A DNA stretch of 64,000 nt. Source: Plotosus lineatus. Taxonomy: Eukaryota; Chordata; Actinopteri; Siluriformes; Plotosidae. The DNA lies in contig CM045734.1 of assembly GCA_024760905.1 (NCBI GenBank), forward strand, positions 37,602,064 to 37,666,063. Direction: 5' to 3'. Of this stretch, positions 54,724 through 64,000 are shown one piece after another; position 1 is the first letter of the stretch, and each line of letters starts with the position of its first letter. The notes beneath the pieces are model-generated. The model saw nothing but the letters and a program-made list of their open reading frames with translations, made no database searches and was not told the origin of the DNA. The translations under genes and the position numbers were made by a program.

Positions 54724-56015
54724 CAGTGCTTCTTAATTATTTTCTGTCGTGCCCCCCCTAGGAAGAGGAAAACATTTCGTGCTTCCCCAATATAAATAGT
54801 GTTATTTCTCTAAAAATTAAGTAATCCTCTGCGTAACACTGTATCCTTATTAACATTATGGAATACAAAAAAAAAAATAACGAAATATAGATCAACTTCC
54901 AGCAAAGAATAACTTTATTAGCAATTTTTTAGTCTTTAAACAAAAATATTTAAAGTACATCACTTTGCCTGAAATTAAAAAGTATCCTTACTTAAACTGT
55001 AAATATTTTTCGACAAATAATTTGAGCCATTTGATACTGAAAAATAAAATTAATAAATAATCATAAACAATAAAATAAAATAATAATCAGCAACATTAAC
55101 TCAGGAACACAATATATAAAACACTTTAAACTTTTTGTAAAACATTTTAACCTACAAAGCAAAAATTAATAAAACAATTTGTATTAATTAAAAAAAAATT
55201 TTTTGGTCAAAATCATTAGTCCAGATTAATGCTCCAATAAGCACATTTCGCGTTTAAAGCACGATACTGAAATCAAACGTGTGAACCATTCGCTGTGGCG
55301 TCTCCTGATGAAAGGAAAAAGCTGAAAGGAAATTTCTCACTGAACTCTTAGCTCCTGCTCAATGCTGAACTGGGACCTGCACTTATTTTCACAGCAGTGA
55401 TATCATCCAGCATGACAGAGACGGTGTGTGCTGCAGGTAGGATCAGTTCCTCTGCTCTGCTGTGGGGATTTTCTGCACTGAGCAGTTTGGTACTCTACTT
55501 GATTTGATGCTAATAGAGTTCGCTAGTTTACTGGAGTAGCATTCACAAAGCTGGATGGTTGTTGGAAATATTCGGCACGTTTTTGCTGGAAAAAAAAAAA
55601 AAACTCACGCAGCTCATCACGTGATCGGGGATGACGCCTGAATTTATTTGGGTTCATGCTGTCCGCTGCCAATATTTTCAGACACAGTAAACACGGCGGT
55701 CTTCCCTCGTTTCTCACCGCAGCACAGTGAAGCAGAGTGCTCCAGCCGCTTCATCATACCTCCTCGACTTGGCTTCCGGGAGACTTTCATTTCACTGCCT
55801 CTGTCTCTCTCTGCCTCTCTTTCTGTCCCGTTAAAAATTTCCATGGTGGGTTTACTGTATGAACTTCACTTCTTATTTTACCTCTGGGCACACTCTGACA
55901 GTGAGCAAGCCACTGCCACCTTCTGTAGTGGCTGTGCAATTACACTTTATTCTAATACGGCAAAAAAAAGCATGTTCCATGGGGTCACACACGCCCCACT
56001 ATTTGAGAACCACTG
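54724..56015. mobile_element. hAT-type element, non-autonomous
   Basis: The left end CAGTGCTTCTTAATTATTTT and right end ACTATTTGAGAACCACTG are imperfect hAT-like inverted repeats. Flanking octamers CATCAAGA and CATTAATA match at 6 of 8 positions, fitting an old TSD. No transposase is seen. A piece at 55273-55331 (CATTCGCTGTGGCGTCTCCT, AAAGCTGAAAGG) is a SINE-A or LINE-A tail fragment. Confidence 0.65.
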
Positions 56016-56134
56016 CATTAATATGATGTTGAACTTTGCTAGAAAATGGTGAGAGAGTAACAGAAGATTTTATTTTTTTTTGCTTTTAGAAATAACAATG
56101 AATCCTGTATTTCATATTTAACATTCATTGTGAA

Positions 56135-56462
56135 ATGAGACCGGGCACTCTTGGCCTGATGGTAAGGCGCTGGATTACTGGTCCCAAGGTTGGGGTTCAA
56201 GTCCCACTCTTAATGGGTTGTCACTGTTCCCCCTGTGCAGCTAATTGGGTTATCAAAGACCGGCCATGTATCTCCATGTCTATGGTGAGAGGCATGGAAA
56301 AGAACCATTGCTGACTTTCGTCAAGAGTAGGCTGCAAAGCTGCTGTGTGATGGCCTGGCAAGCTGTCCAGGGTGTACTCTGCCCTTGCCCAGATTCGCCG
56401 AGATGTGTGCCAGCCTCTTTGCAACCCTAACTAGGATTAAGCAGTTCTGAAAATGAATGAAT
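56135..56462 (+). mobile_element. SINE-A/B chimera
   Basis: A SINE-A head (GGCACTCTTGGCCTGATGGT, then GGGTTCAAGTCCCACTC) and body run to AGAGTAGGCTGCAAAGC; then a SINE-B tail (GATGGCCTGGCAAGCTGTCC, CCTAACTAGGATTAAGC, AATGAATGAAT). The junction differs by a small deletion from the 47548 copy. Confidence 0.8.
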
Positions 56463-56807
56463 ATTTTTAAAACATGATAATGATTGTGGGGAATCTTTTG
56501 AAACTTATGTGGAGTTTGAAACATGTGGTTTATTTATTTATTTTTTAACTTAAAAATGTGAAGGCTGGGTTATGTGGCTTTCTTCATATTTTTTTAATGG
56601 TATTTTGTTGAAATTCTAAGATTTCAGTATCGGACCGTGGAAAATCTTAATTTTTTTTTTTTTTGGTAGCTGTTTTGAGTCAAGCTGGGAGGTAGATTTT
56701 AAGCAAATACTGGACAAGTCAAAGTATGATGTAGAGAGTTATTTAATGATTCATTCTATGCAATGCATGAATTTCCATGAAGAGGATCAAAATATGAAAT
56801 CAAAGTA
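56463..56807. other. cert1 intron 2, nothing recognised
   Basis: AT-rich with T runs; no element recognised. Confidence 0.45.
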
Positions 56808-57014
56808 CAAGGACCCCTCTCTACTTCACGCTTCAATTCCTGGGGCTTCAGTGCATCGGGATTTTTTTTTAAATTTTCATTGAACTAAAAAAATAAGGAA
56901 ATTAAGGAAGAATAGGGGAAAAAGTTAAGGAAAATGCCGCAAAAACAAGGCCAATTATGCAAAAAAAAAAAAACCCCGAAACAAAAAACAACCCAAAACC
57001 TCCCATCAAAACTA

Positions 57015-57718
57015 CAGTGATACCTCACCATACGAAATTAATTCGTTCCAGAGGTTTTTTTTTTCGCAACCTGCATTTTTCGTAAGTTGAACCGCATTTT
57101 ACATGTAAAACACATGAAGCATTCCAAGGCTCCCAATACTACCCCTAAACCCTTTAAAAATTATAAAAGCATACCTTTTAAGGCCTCTTCCTGCTTCAAC
57201 ATTGTTCCGATGGTAGATGGGTTTGGCCATATTCCTTTGTGATATCACTTGAGCCCATTTCTTCTTTTCGTGCGTGTGCATGTTGACCATGTCTTCTTAG
57301 CAGAGTTATAATCTTACAAATGTTTATGGAAGGTTAAAAGCCTGAGTCAAGAAATAAAGCATAAAACAGTAATTCTGTCCTTTACACAAAAAGCATCATG
57401 GTGGATTCAGCTCTATAACAGGCAATGGGAGGTAGATGCGTCATTCCTCCTAGGCAATGGGATCCCTGTCCAAGATGGCGTCAGGTGAACCGGTCCAAGA
57501 TGGCGCTTGAGTGAAGGCGACATAAACAACAGGTCAGTTGTTAGCCAATGGGAGGCCAGCAGGGCGGGATGTTTAAACGTCATGGATGGGAGAGAAGCTC
57601 GTGCATTGTTTGAATAGCGCATTTGAATTTTTAAGATGGCGCTTTCGTAACGTGAATATATATTTTCGTACCCTGCATTTTTTGTTTGGTGAGACTTTCG
57701 TAAGGTGAGGTACCACTG
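57015..57718. mobile_element. MITE Z, TA-flanked
   Basis: Ends are CAGTGATACCTCACCATACG and (reverse-complemented) CAGTGGTACCTCACCTTACG, with TA outside. The ends resemble those of the Tigger-like element at 29384, so Z may be a related family. GTCCAAGATGGCG appears twice inside (57468 and 57495 regions). No coding sequence is recognised. Confidence 0.75.
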
Positions 57719-58572
57719 TAGTTATATTTTTGTGAGGTGCGCATCTGCGTGTGTGCATGCGCGCGTATCTGTGTGTGTATATAGACCCGACTTACATTCG
57801 TTCGTTTTACGTTTTGAGTTGATTAATTTTGAATTTAGCGTGCTCTCTGTAGTACGAGATGTACCTACGTAGTACGCTGACGTAATGACGCTGTGTCCAT
57901 TGTTTACAAACAGGCTGAACGTACCTCTGCTTCTTTCCAGTTCACTGCGTGTTACCCTTGTGTTAAGACGTCGTGATCTTTGTGTTTACACTGTTTTGCG
58001 GACTTTTGTAACCTAAGCAAATATGATTGGTCAGAAGCGTCAGTCTACGAGCATGGGTGCAAGTTTTCCGGCAGATGCCGGAATTTCCAGTTTTCCCAAG
58101 ACTGAATTAACTGTCTGCCTGCAATATACCATGCATACTTGGTTAAGCAAAGAGAGTTGTAAGATGAATGAAAACCCAAATCCAGAAAAGAAAGAACTCT
58201 CAGCTCTGCTGGTGATTCAGTGCAGGCCGAGTATTAAACGGCGCCCTTGCTCACTTGAAAGACCGGAAGTCCGGATAAGCCGCGCTTTGTCTCAAGCACA
58301 AGCAAGTGAACTACTTTCGGTGGAGCACCTCACATATAGTAAGCGTTGATGAGCTGTTTTAAGCTTCATGTAAGTAAAGTGACTCGGCTCAGCTTCATGA
58401 AAAGTCACCATCCGTCGATCATCGGAACCATTTACAAGCAGAAAGATCGCATCATAGAGCATGTTAAAGGTTATATTTGATACTGTACTTGATATTTGAT
58501 GAGTGAATTTGATTAAAATTTATCTATTTGAAGTTATTTTGCTTGAATTGAATTTATTTGAAATTAATGTTT

Positions 58573-61500
58573 CTTCTTCTTCTTTTACTTTCGGCTGCTC
58601 CCTTCAGGGGTCGCCACAGCAAATCATCCGCCTCCACCTCACCCTGTCCTCCGCATCTTCTTTTCTGACTCCAACGACCTTCATGTCTTCCTTCACCTCA
58701 TCCATAAATCTCTTCTTCGGTCTTCCTCGAGGCCTTCTGCCTGGTAGTTCCAACCTCAGCATCCTACTGCCAATATACTCACTATCCCTCCTCTGTACAT
58801 GTCCAAACCATCTCAATCTAGCCTCTCTGACTTTGTCTCCAAAACATCTTACGTGGGCTGTCCCTCTGATATACTCATTTCTGATCCTATCCATCCTCGT
58901 TACTCCCAGGGAGAACCTCAACATTTTCATCTCTCGCTTACCTCCAGCTCTGCCTCCTGCCTTTTCCTCAGCGCCACTGTTTCTAAGCCATACAACATCG
59001 CTGGCCTCACCACCATCTTTGTACACTTTTTCCTTCATTCTTGCTGACACTCTCCTATCGCACATCACACCGGATACTTTCTTTCTCCAACCATTCCAGC
59101 CTGCCTGCACACGCTTCTTCACCTCTTTTTCCACACTCTCCATTGCTCTGGATTGTTGAGCCTAAGTACTTAAAATCCTCCACCTTCGTTATCTCTGCTC
59201 CTGTAACATCACCGTGCTCCTCCTGGGTCCTTCTCATTCACACACATGTATTCTGATTTTCTGAGGCTAACTTCATTCCTCTCCTTTCCAGGGCATACCT
59301 CCTCCACCTCTCTAGATTTTCCTGTACTTGTTCTCTGCTCACTACAGATCACGATGTCATCTGCAAACATCATAGTCCATGGAGATTCTTGTCTCACCTC
59401 GCCTGTCAGCCTGTCCATCACCATAGCAAACAAGAAGGGCTCAGAGCTGACCCCTTGATGCAGTCCCACCTCCACCTTGAATTGTCGGTCACACCGACAG
59501 CACACCTCACCACTGTCTTACATCTCTCATACATGTCCTGCACCACTCTAACATACTTCTCTGCCACTCCAGACCTACTCTTGCAATACCACAGTTCTTC
59601 TCTTGGCACCCTGTCATATGCTTTTTCCAGATCCACAAAGGCACAATGTAGTTCCTCTGACCTTCTCTGTACTTCTATTAACATCCTCAAGGCAAACATT
59701 GCATCTGTGGTGCTCTTTCTGGCATGAAACCAAACTGTTGTTCACAAATGCTCACCTCTGCCCTTAGTCTAGCTTCCACTATTCTTTCCCATAACTTCAT
59801 CGTGATGGCTCATCAACTTTATCCCTCTGTAGTTGCTGCAACTCTGCACGCCTCCCTTGTTCTTAAAAATGGGCACCAGCACACTTCTCTCCTCCACTCC
59901 TCCGGCATCTGCTCACTCTCTAGTACCTTGTTGAATGTTCTTGTCAGAAAATCTACTGCTACCTCTCCTAGACACTTCCATACCTCCACAGGTATATCAT
60001 CAGGACCAACTGCCTTTCCATTCTTCATCCTCTTCAATGCCCTTCTACTTCACCCTTACTGATCTTTGCTACATCCTGCTCCTCAATGGTTACCTCTTCT
60101 ACTCTTTTCTCTCTCATTTTCCTCATTCATCAGCTCTTCAAAGTACTCTTCCATCTTCCCAGCACACTTCTGTCATTAGTCAATACAGTTCCTCTCTGTC
60201 CTTTATCAATCTAACTTGCTGCACGTCCCTTCCCATCTCTATTTCTCTGCTGTGCCAACCTGTATAGACTCATTTTCTCCTCTTTACTATCCAACCTATC
60301 ATACAAGTCATCATACGCCTCTGTTTGGCCTTAGCCACTGCTACTTTCGCCTTACGCTGTGTCTCCCTGTACTCCTGTTTACTCTCTTTCGGTCCTCTCA
60401 ATGTCCCACTTCTTCTTGGCTAACCTCCTTCCTTTGTACACACTCCTGCACTTCCTCATTCCACCACCAAGTCTCCTTATATCTACTTTCCTTCCAGAGG
60501 ACACACCCAAGTACTCTCCTACCTGTGTCCCTGATCACATTTGCTGTGGTTGTCCAGTCATTTGGAAGCACTTCCTGGCCACCCAAAGCCTGTTTCAACT
60601 CCTCCTTGAAGACAACACGACACTTTTCCTTTTTCAGCTTCCACCACTTTGTCTTCTGCTCTGCCTTTGCCTTTTCACCTTTCTCTCTCACCATCAGAGT
60701 CATCCTGCACACCACCATCCTATGCTGTTTGGCAACACTCTCACCCACGATGACTTTGCAGTCACTGACTTCCTTCAAATTACATCGCCTACACAAGATG
60801 TAGTCTACCTGTGTGCGCCTACCTCCGCTTTCATAAGTCACCCTATGCTCCTGTTTCTTCTCAAAGAAAGTATTCACCACAGCCATTTCCATCCTTTTGC
60901 AAAATCTATCAACATCTGTCCTTCATGCTCTGTCCTGGATACCAAACCTGCCCATCACTTCGCCCCTCTGTTGCCTGCCCCAACATGTCCATTGAAGTCT
61001 GCACCTATGACCACTCTTTCACCTCTGGGGGTATTCTGCATCACTTCATCTAAGTCACTCCAGAATCTCTCCTTCTCTTCTAGCTCACATCCTGCCTGTG
61101 GGGCATAAGCACCAACAACATTGAGCATTACACCTTCAATTTCTAACTTGAGACTCATCACTCTGTCTGACACTCTTTTCACTTTTTAGAACATTCCTGA
61201 CAAACTCCTCCTTCAAGATGACTCCGACTCCATTTCTCTTCCCATCCACACCGTGATAAAATAGCTTAAACCCTGCTCCTAAGATTTTAGCTTTGTTACC
61301 TTCCACCTGGTCTCCTGAACACACAGTATGTCCACCTTCCTCCTCTGCATCATGTCAACCAGCTCTCTACCTTTTCTGTGCATAGTTCCAACATTCAAAG
61401 TCCCCACTCTCAGTCCTAGACTCACCTTTCCTCTTCTCTCTCTGCTGCCTACGGACACGCCTCACCTCTCCTTCTTCGACGTCTTCGACCAACAGTAGTC

Positions 61501-61730
61501 CAATTTCCATCAGCACCCTGTTGATTGACAGCACTGATGGCGGTCGTTGTTAACCCGGGCCTCGACTGATCCGGTATGGAGGTAATACTTTTGATTTGCA
61601 TAATCAATAATTGGCATTGGTTTTACGTCGGATGCCCTTCCTGACACAACCCTCTGCATTTCTCCGGGCTTGGGACCGGCATGAGGGGGAGAGACACTGG
61701 TTAGTGCCCCCCCACCTCATGGCTGCATTT
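58573..61730 (-). mobile_element. LINE-A, full length, 15-bp TSD, inside X3
   Basis: TTGAAATTAATGTTT flanks it at 58558-58572 and 61731-61745. Read on the minus strand from 61730 it has the same 5' start as the 21364 copy (GCAGCCATGAGGTGGGGGGG) and ends at CGACCCCTGAAGGG and an AAG-type tail. Length 3,158 bp, nearly that of the other full copy. Confidence 0.95.
58604..61510 (-). pseudogene. LINE-A endonuclease-reverse transcriptase, heavily frameshifted
   Basis: Minus frames in order: 61324-61136 and 61182-60955 (endonuclease, VVIGADFNGHVGAGN), 60892-60398, 60037-59819 (KNGKAVGPDDIPVEVWKC), 59699-59418 ([18 protein letters not shown]), 59505-59209 ([12 protein letters not shown]) and 59143-58604 (RPRGRPKKRF). 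Many single-base breaks make it more decayed than the 21364 copy, although its TSD is perfect. Confidence 0.88.
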
Positions 61731-62025
61731 TTGAAATTAATGTTTATTATTTTATATTATTTTACAATGTTATGTTTATAATAATTTTGGGGTGTTTTGA
61801 GATATGGTAATAGTATTATGGATGTGTAGTACAGTATGAATGTCATACGTCACTGGAACATACAGTAACAACTTATGTTTTTTTTTAACTTGCGTTCAGC
61901 CGTCCGGAACCAAACAAAAACATAAGTTGGGGAGCGTCTGTATTTATTTTATTTACATCTTGTGCATTATTTTTGAATGTTTATTATAAGTATTTATAGC
62001 ATTGTATATGTATTTATTGATATTA

Positions 62026-62721
62026 CAGACGCTCCCCGACTTGCGGTTTTTAATTGGTTCCGGACGGCCCAACGTAAGTTGAAAGTGAACGTAAGTTGTC
62101 ACAGTGACTTGTGACATATGACACTCATACTGTACTATACATCCAGAATACCAGTACAGTATCTCATAAAACAACCCTAAATCAATTATTATAATCATAA
62201 CATTGTAAAATAATGTCAAATAATATCAACATTAATTTCAAATAAGTCACTTATTTATACCGAGTCACTTTGTGAAACGCTCAATACCGAAAGTAGTGTA
62301 CTTGCGAAAGTAGTGTACTTGCTGTGGGTTATACAGACTTCCGGTCTTTCAAGTGCACAAGGGTGCCGTTGAACTCGTTTAGAATACAGCCTACACTGTT
62401 GCAGTCTCCCAGCAAAGCAGAGAGCTCATTCTTTTGTGTAAGTAAGTAAACTTTATTCAAGAGATGCATACAAAGAACAAGTACAAATCCTAATGAATAT
62501 TAATATAAAAATAAGTATACACTTAGCATTCTGCTAAAAGATAATAAATATAAAGATTGTGCCGATCTGAGCAGATGGTTAATTCATCTGTGTATGAGAC
62601 TTGCACCCATGCTAGTAGGCTTACACTTCTGACCAACCATATTTGCTTAGGGTTACAAAAGGCTGCAACACAGTGTAAACACAAAGATCACAGAGACGAC
62701 GTCTTGACACAAGGGCGTCTT

Positions 62722-62782
<61 letters not shown>

Positions 62783-62909
62783 TCAGTCTGTAGTTTGTAA
62801 ACAATGAATGCAGCGTCAGGACGTCAGCGTACTACGTAGGCAGGTCTAAACGCAAAATTTGACTCTTTTTAAAAAAACAAACAAAACAACGCAAGTTGGG
62901 GAGCATCTG
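62026..62909 (-). mobile_element. MITE X, copy X5, intact ends
   Basis: Starts CAGACGCTCCCCGACTTGCG after TA and ends AAGTTGGGGAGCATCTG before TA. It is 884 bp with a TA array at 62723-62773 and the run ACACACACACTCAGTCTGTA. This is the cleanest X copy. It lies 85 bp from X3, in opposite orientation. Confidence 0.78.
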
Positions 62910-63174
62910 TATATACACACATACGTCACTCCGGGGGGGTGTGTGTGTGTGTGGTTTGATCCTACTTCGCGCAATTCGGTGGTTGCGGGGCGGCTATAGG
63001 TCCCAATTAACCGCTGGAAGTGAGGGATCTCTGTATTTGAAATTAAGGGTGAGTGTATGTGTTTGTTTTTTAATATATTTTTCAAGAATTAGACAACCCC
63101 CACACCAAATGCAGCTTTTTTGGCTCGTTGTGAGAAGTCTTAAAACCTGGCTTTCGTTCCTGGGTCTCCTTTTC

Positions 63175-63480
63175 CTTTTGGCTGTTCCCTTTCAGGGGTC
63201 GCCACAGCGAATCATCTGCCTCCATCTCGCCCTGTCCTCTGCATCTTCTCTTACACCAACTACTTTTACCACATCCATAAGTCTCCTCTTTGGTCTTCCT
63301 CTAGGCCTTCTGCCTGGTAGTTCCAACCTCAGCATCCTACTACCAATACATTCACTATCCCTCCCCTGTACATGTCCAAACCATCTCAATCTAGCCTCTC
63401 TGACTTTGTCTCCAAAACCTCTTACATGTGCTGTCCCGATGTATTCATTCCTGATCATATCCATCCTTGTTACTCCCAAT
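63175..63480 (-). mobile_element. LINE-A, 3' end only
   Basis: The plus strand reads TTCAGGGGTCGCCACAGCGA, then antisense of [10 protein letters not shown] and HVQGRDSECIG; the 5' truncation is near 63480. Part of it, with its upstream flank, is duplicated at 5985-6525. Confidence 0.85.
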
Positions 63481-63960
63481 AAACTCCCCCTAATTGTTAG
63501 TGTGTACCTTACCTCAACAATGACCTCTGATTGGTCCATTATTTGGGGATTAACTATTATACTCGGTGGATAATGACTAAACCAAAATAATGGACACTCA
63601 TGGTTTTTCACGGTCACTTGGAGCTGATGACATCATGATCATGGTTTTAAATGGAAAAATATAAACATTTATAATCTAGTTCTGGTTTGGTTTTTCTTGT
63701 GCTTCCAAAAAGCATATTCAAAAACTATGAATGAGTTTAAAAACACACTATTACTTATTTACTTTTTTTGGTGTGTATGCGTATGCAAAAAATCCAAAGT
63801 TTAAAAATAATACCTTTTTTTACACCGTAGTTAGCTCAGCTCAAAGTGCATGGTGTGTGTCTGCCTCAGCAATGATTTAAATGTTTTAAATAAACAACGA
63901 AACTGTAAAATGAAAATTTTAGTTTGTGTGTATATGTATGTGTTTTTATATATATATAAT
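63425..63960. repeat. Duplicated segment D2 (partner of D1)
   Basis: Near-identical to 5985-6525 across about 535 bp, including the last 55 bp of the LINE-A fragment and its unique upstream flank (AATAAACTCCCCCTAATTG, GGTTTTTCACGGTCACTTGG). Confidence 0.75.
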
Positions 63961-63971
63961 ATGAATGCGTG

Positions 63972-64000
63972 CGCTAACTGGGTTATCAAAGGCTGGCCAT
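63972..64000 (+). repeat. SINE-A fragment at window edge
   Basis: GCTAACTGGGTTATCAAAGG followed by CTGGCCAT matches the SINE-A body; the copy continues outside the window. Confidence 0.7.

Larger units (their letters stand above)
57783..61940 (+). mobile_element. MITE X, copy X3, split by LINE-A
   Basis: Left part 57783-58572 and right part 61731-61940 together match X1 (landmarks CTTGTGTTAAGACGTCGT, GGTCAGAAGCGT, GAGTGAATTTGATTAAAATT, GTTATGTTTATAATAATT) and end GGGGAGCGTCTG before TA. The LINE-A at 58573-61730 interrupts it. Confidence 0.75.
56808..63033 (+). mobile_element. MITE Y, copy Y2, with Z, X3, LINE-A and X5 inside
   Basis: The left end CAAGGACCCCTCTCTACTTC follows TA; the right end AGTGAGGGATCTCTG precedes TA. 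Subtracting the inserts leaves about 480 bp, close to Y1. The order inside is Z (57015-57718), X3 (57783-61940, itself holding LINE-A) and X5 (62026-62909). The span lies in cert1 intron 2. Confidence 0.6.

Noticed and set aside
1..64000. CRISPR array, operon, integron or other bacterial system
   Set aside because: No evenly spaced repeats with unique spacers, and the genes have introns. All repeats seen are eukaryotic transposons or microsatellites.
54328..64000. Further cert1 exons
   Set aside because: No frame on the plus strand matches the remaining PH domain, coiled coil or START domain with splice sites; this is treated as intron 2.

Overview
The window is vertebrate nuclear DNA, almost certainly from a teleost fish. 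It holds multi-exon genes with GT-AG introns, long AT and GT microsatellites, fish-type RTE/Rex3-like LINEs, Tc1, hAT and Tigger-like DNA transposons, and several tRNA-headed SINE families. Nothing bacterial, plasmid-borne or CRISPR-like is present. The species cannot be fixed; a dispersed repeat at about 3.7-4.4 kb reminds me of catfish/carp-type genomes, but that is only an impression.

Three host genes lie on the + strand, head to tail. (1) The 3' part of nol6 (nucleolar protein 6, small-subunit processome): 16 exons from 2184 to the stop at 15280; the 5' exons lie before the window. (2) A complete arsk (arylsulfatase K, lysosomal): 8 exons, 20987-40519, 519 residues, with the sulfatase CCPSR formylglycine site, a GC-AG intron and three CACGTG boxes upstream. 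(3) The first two coding exons of cert1 (ceramide transfer protein): 49285-54327; the rest of the window to 64000 is its second intron. The genes work separately: ribosome assembly, glycosaminoglycan breakdown and ER-to-Golgi ceramide transport.

The remaining sequence is mostly transposable elements, many nested and datable by target-site duplications (TSDs). LINE-A (RTE-like) has two full-length but frameshifted copies (21364-24525 +, 58573-61730 -) with perfect 17- and 15-bp TSDs, plus four fragments. A Rex3-like LINE lies at 17267-20553 (-). SINE-A has a tRNA-like head and a tail made of the LINE-A 5' region joined to the LINE-A 3' end, the same design as ruminant Bov-tA. SINE-B is a second tRNA-headed family with a Rex3-type tail. 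A SINE-A/B chimera with the SINE-B tail occurs four times, at least two with the same junction. DNA elements include three hAT elements, a Tc1 split by LINE-A, three copies of a 750-780 bp Tigger-like element with a CENP-B-type helix-turn-helix remnant, and three families of TA-targeting MITEs that I call X, Y and Z.

Layout: 1-2110 element X with LINE-A and Tigger insertions; 2184-15280 nol6, with the deepest nest at 7998-10688; 15281-20986 intergenic with SINE-A, LINE-A and the Rex3-like element; 20987-40519 arsk, with a LINE in intron 1 and a hAT/SINE/Tigger nest in intron 3; 40520-49284 intergenic SINEs, an L2-like fragment, a 280-bp direct repeat and a U2-snRNA-headed retrosequence; 49285-64000 cert1 5' end with the split Tc1, a hAT and the large Y/X/Z/LINE nest.
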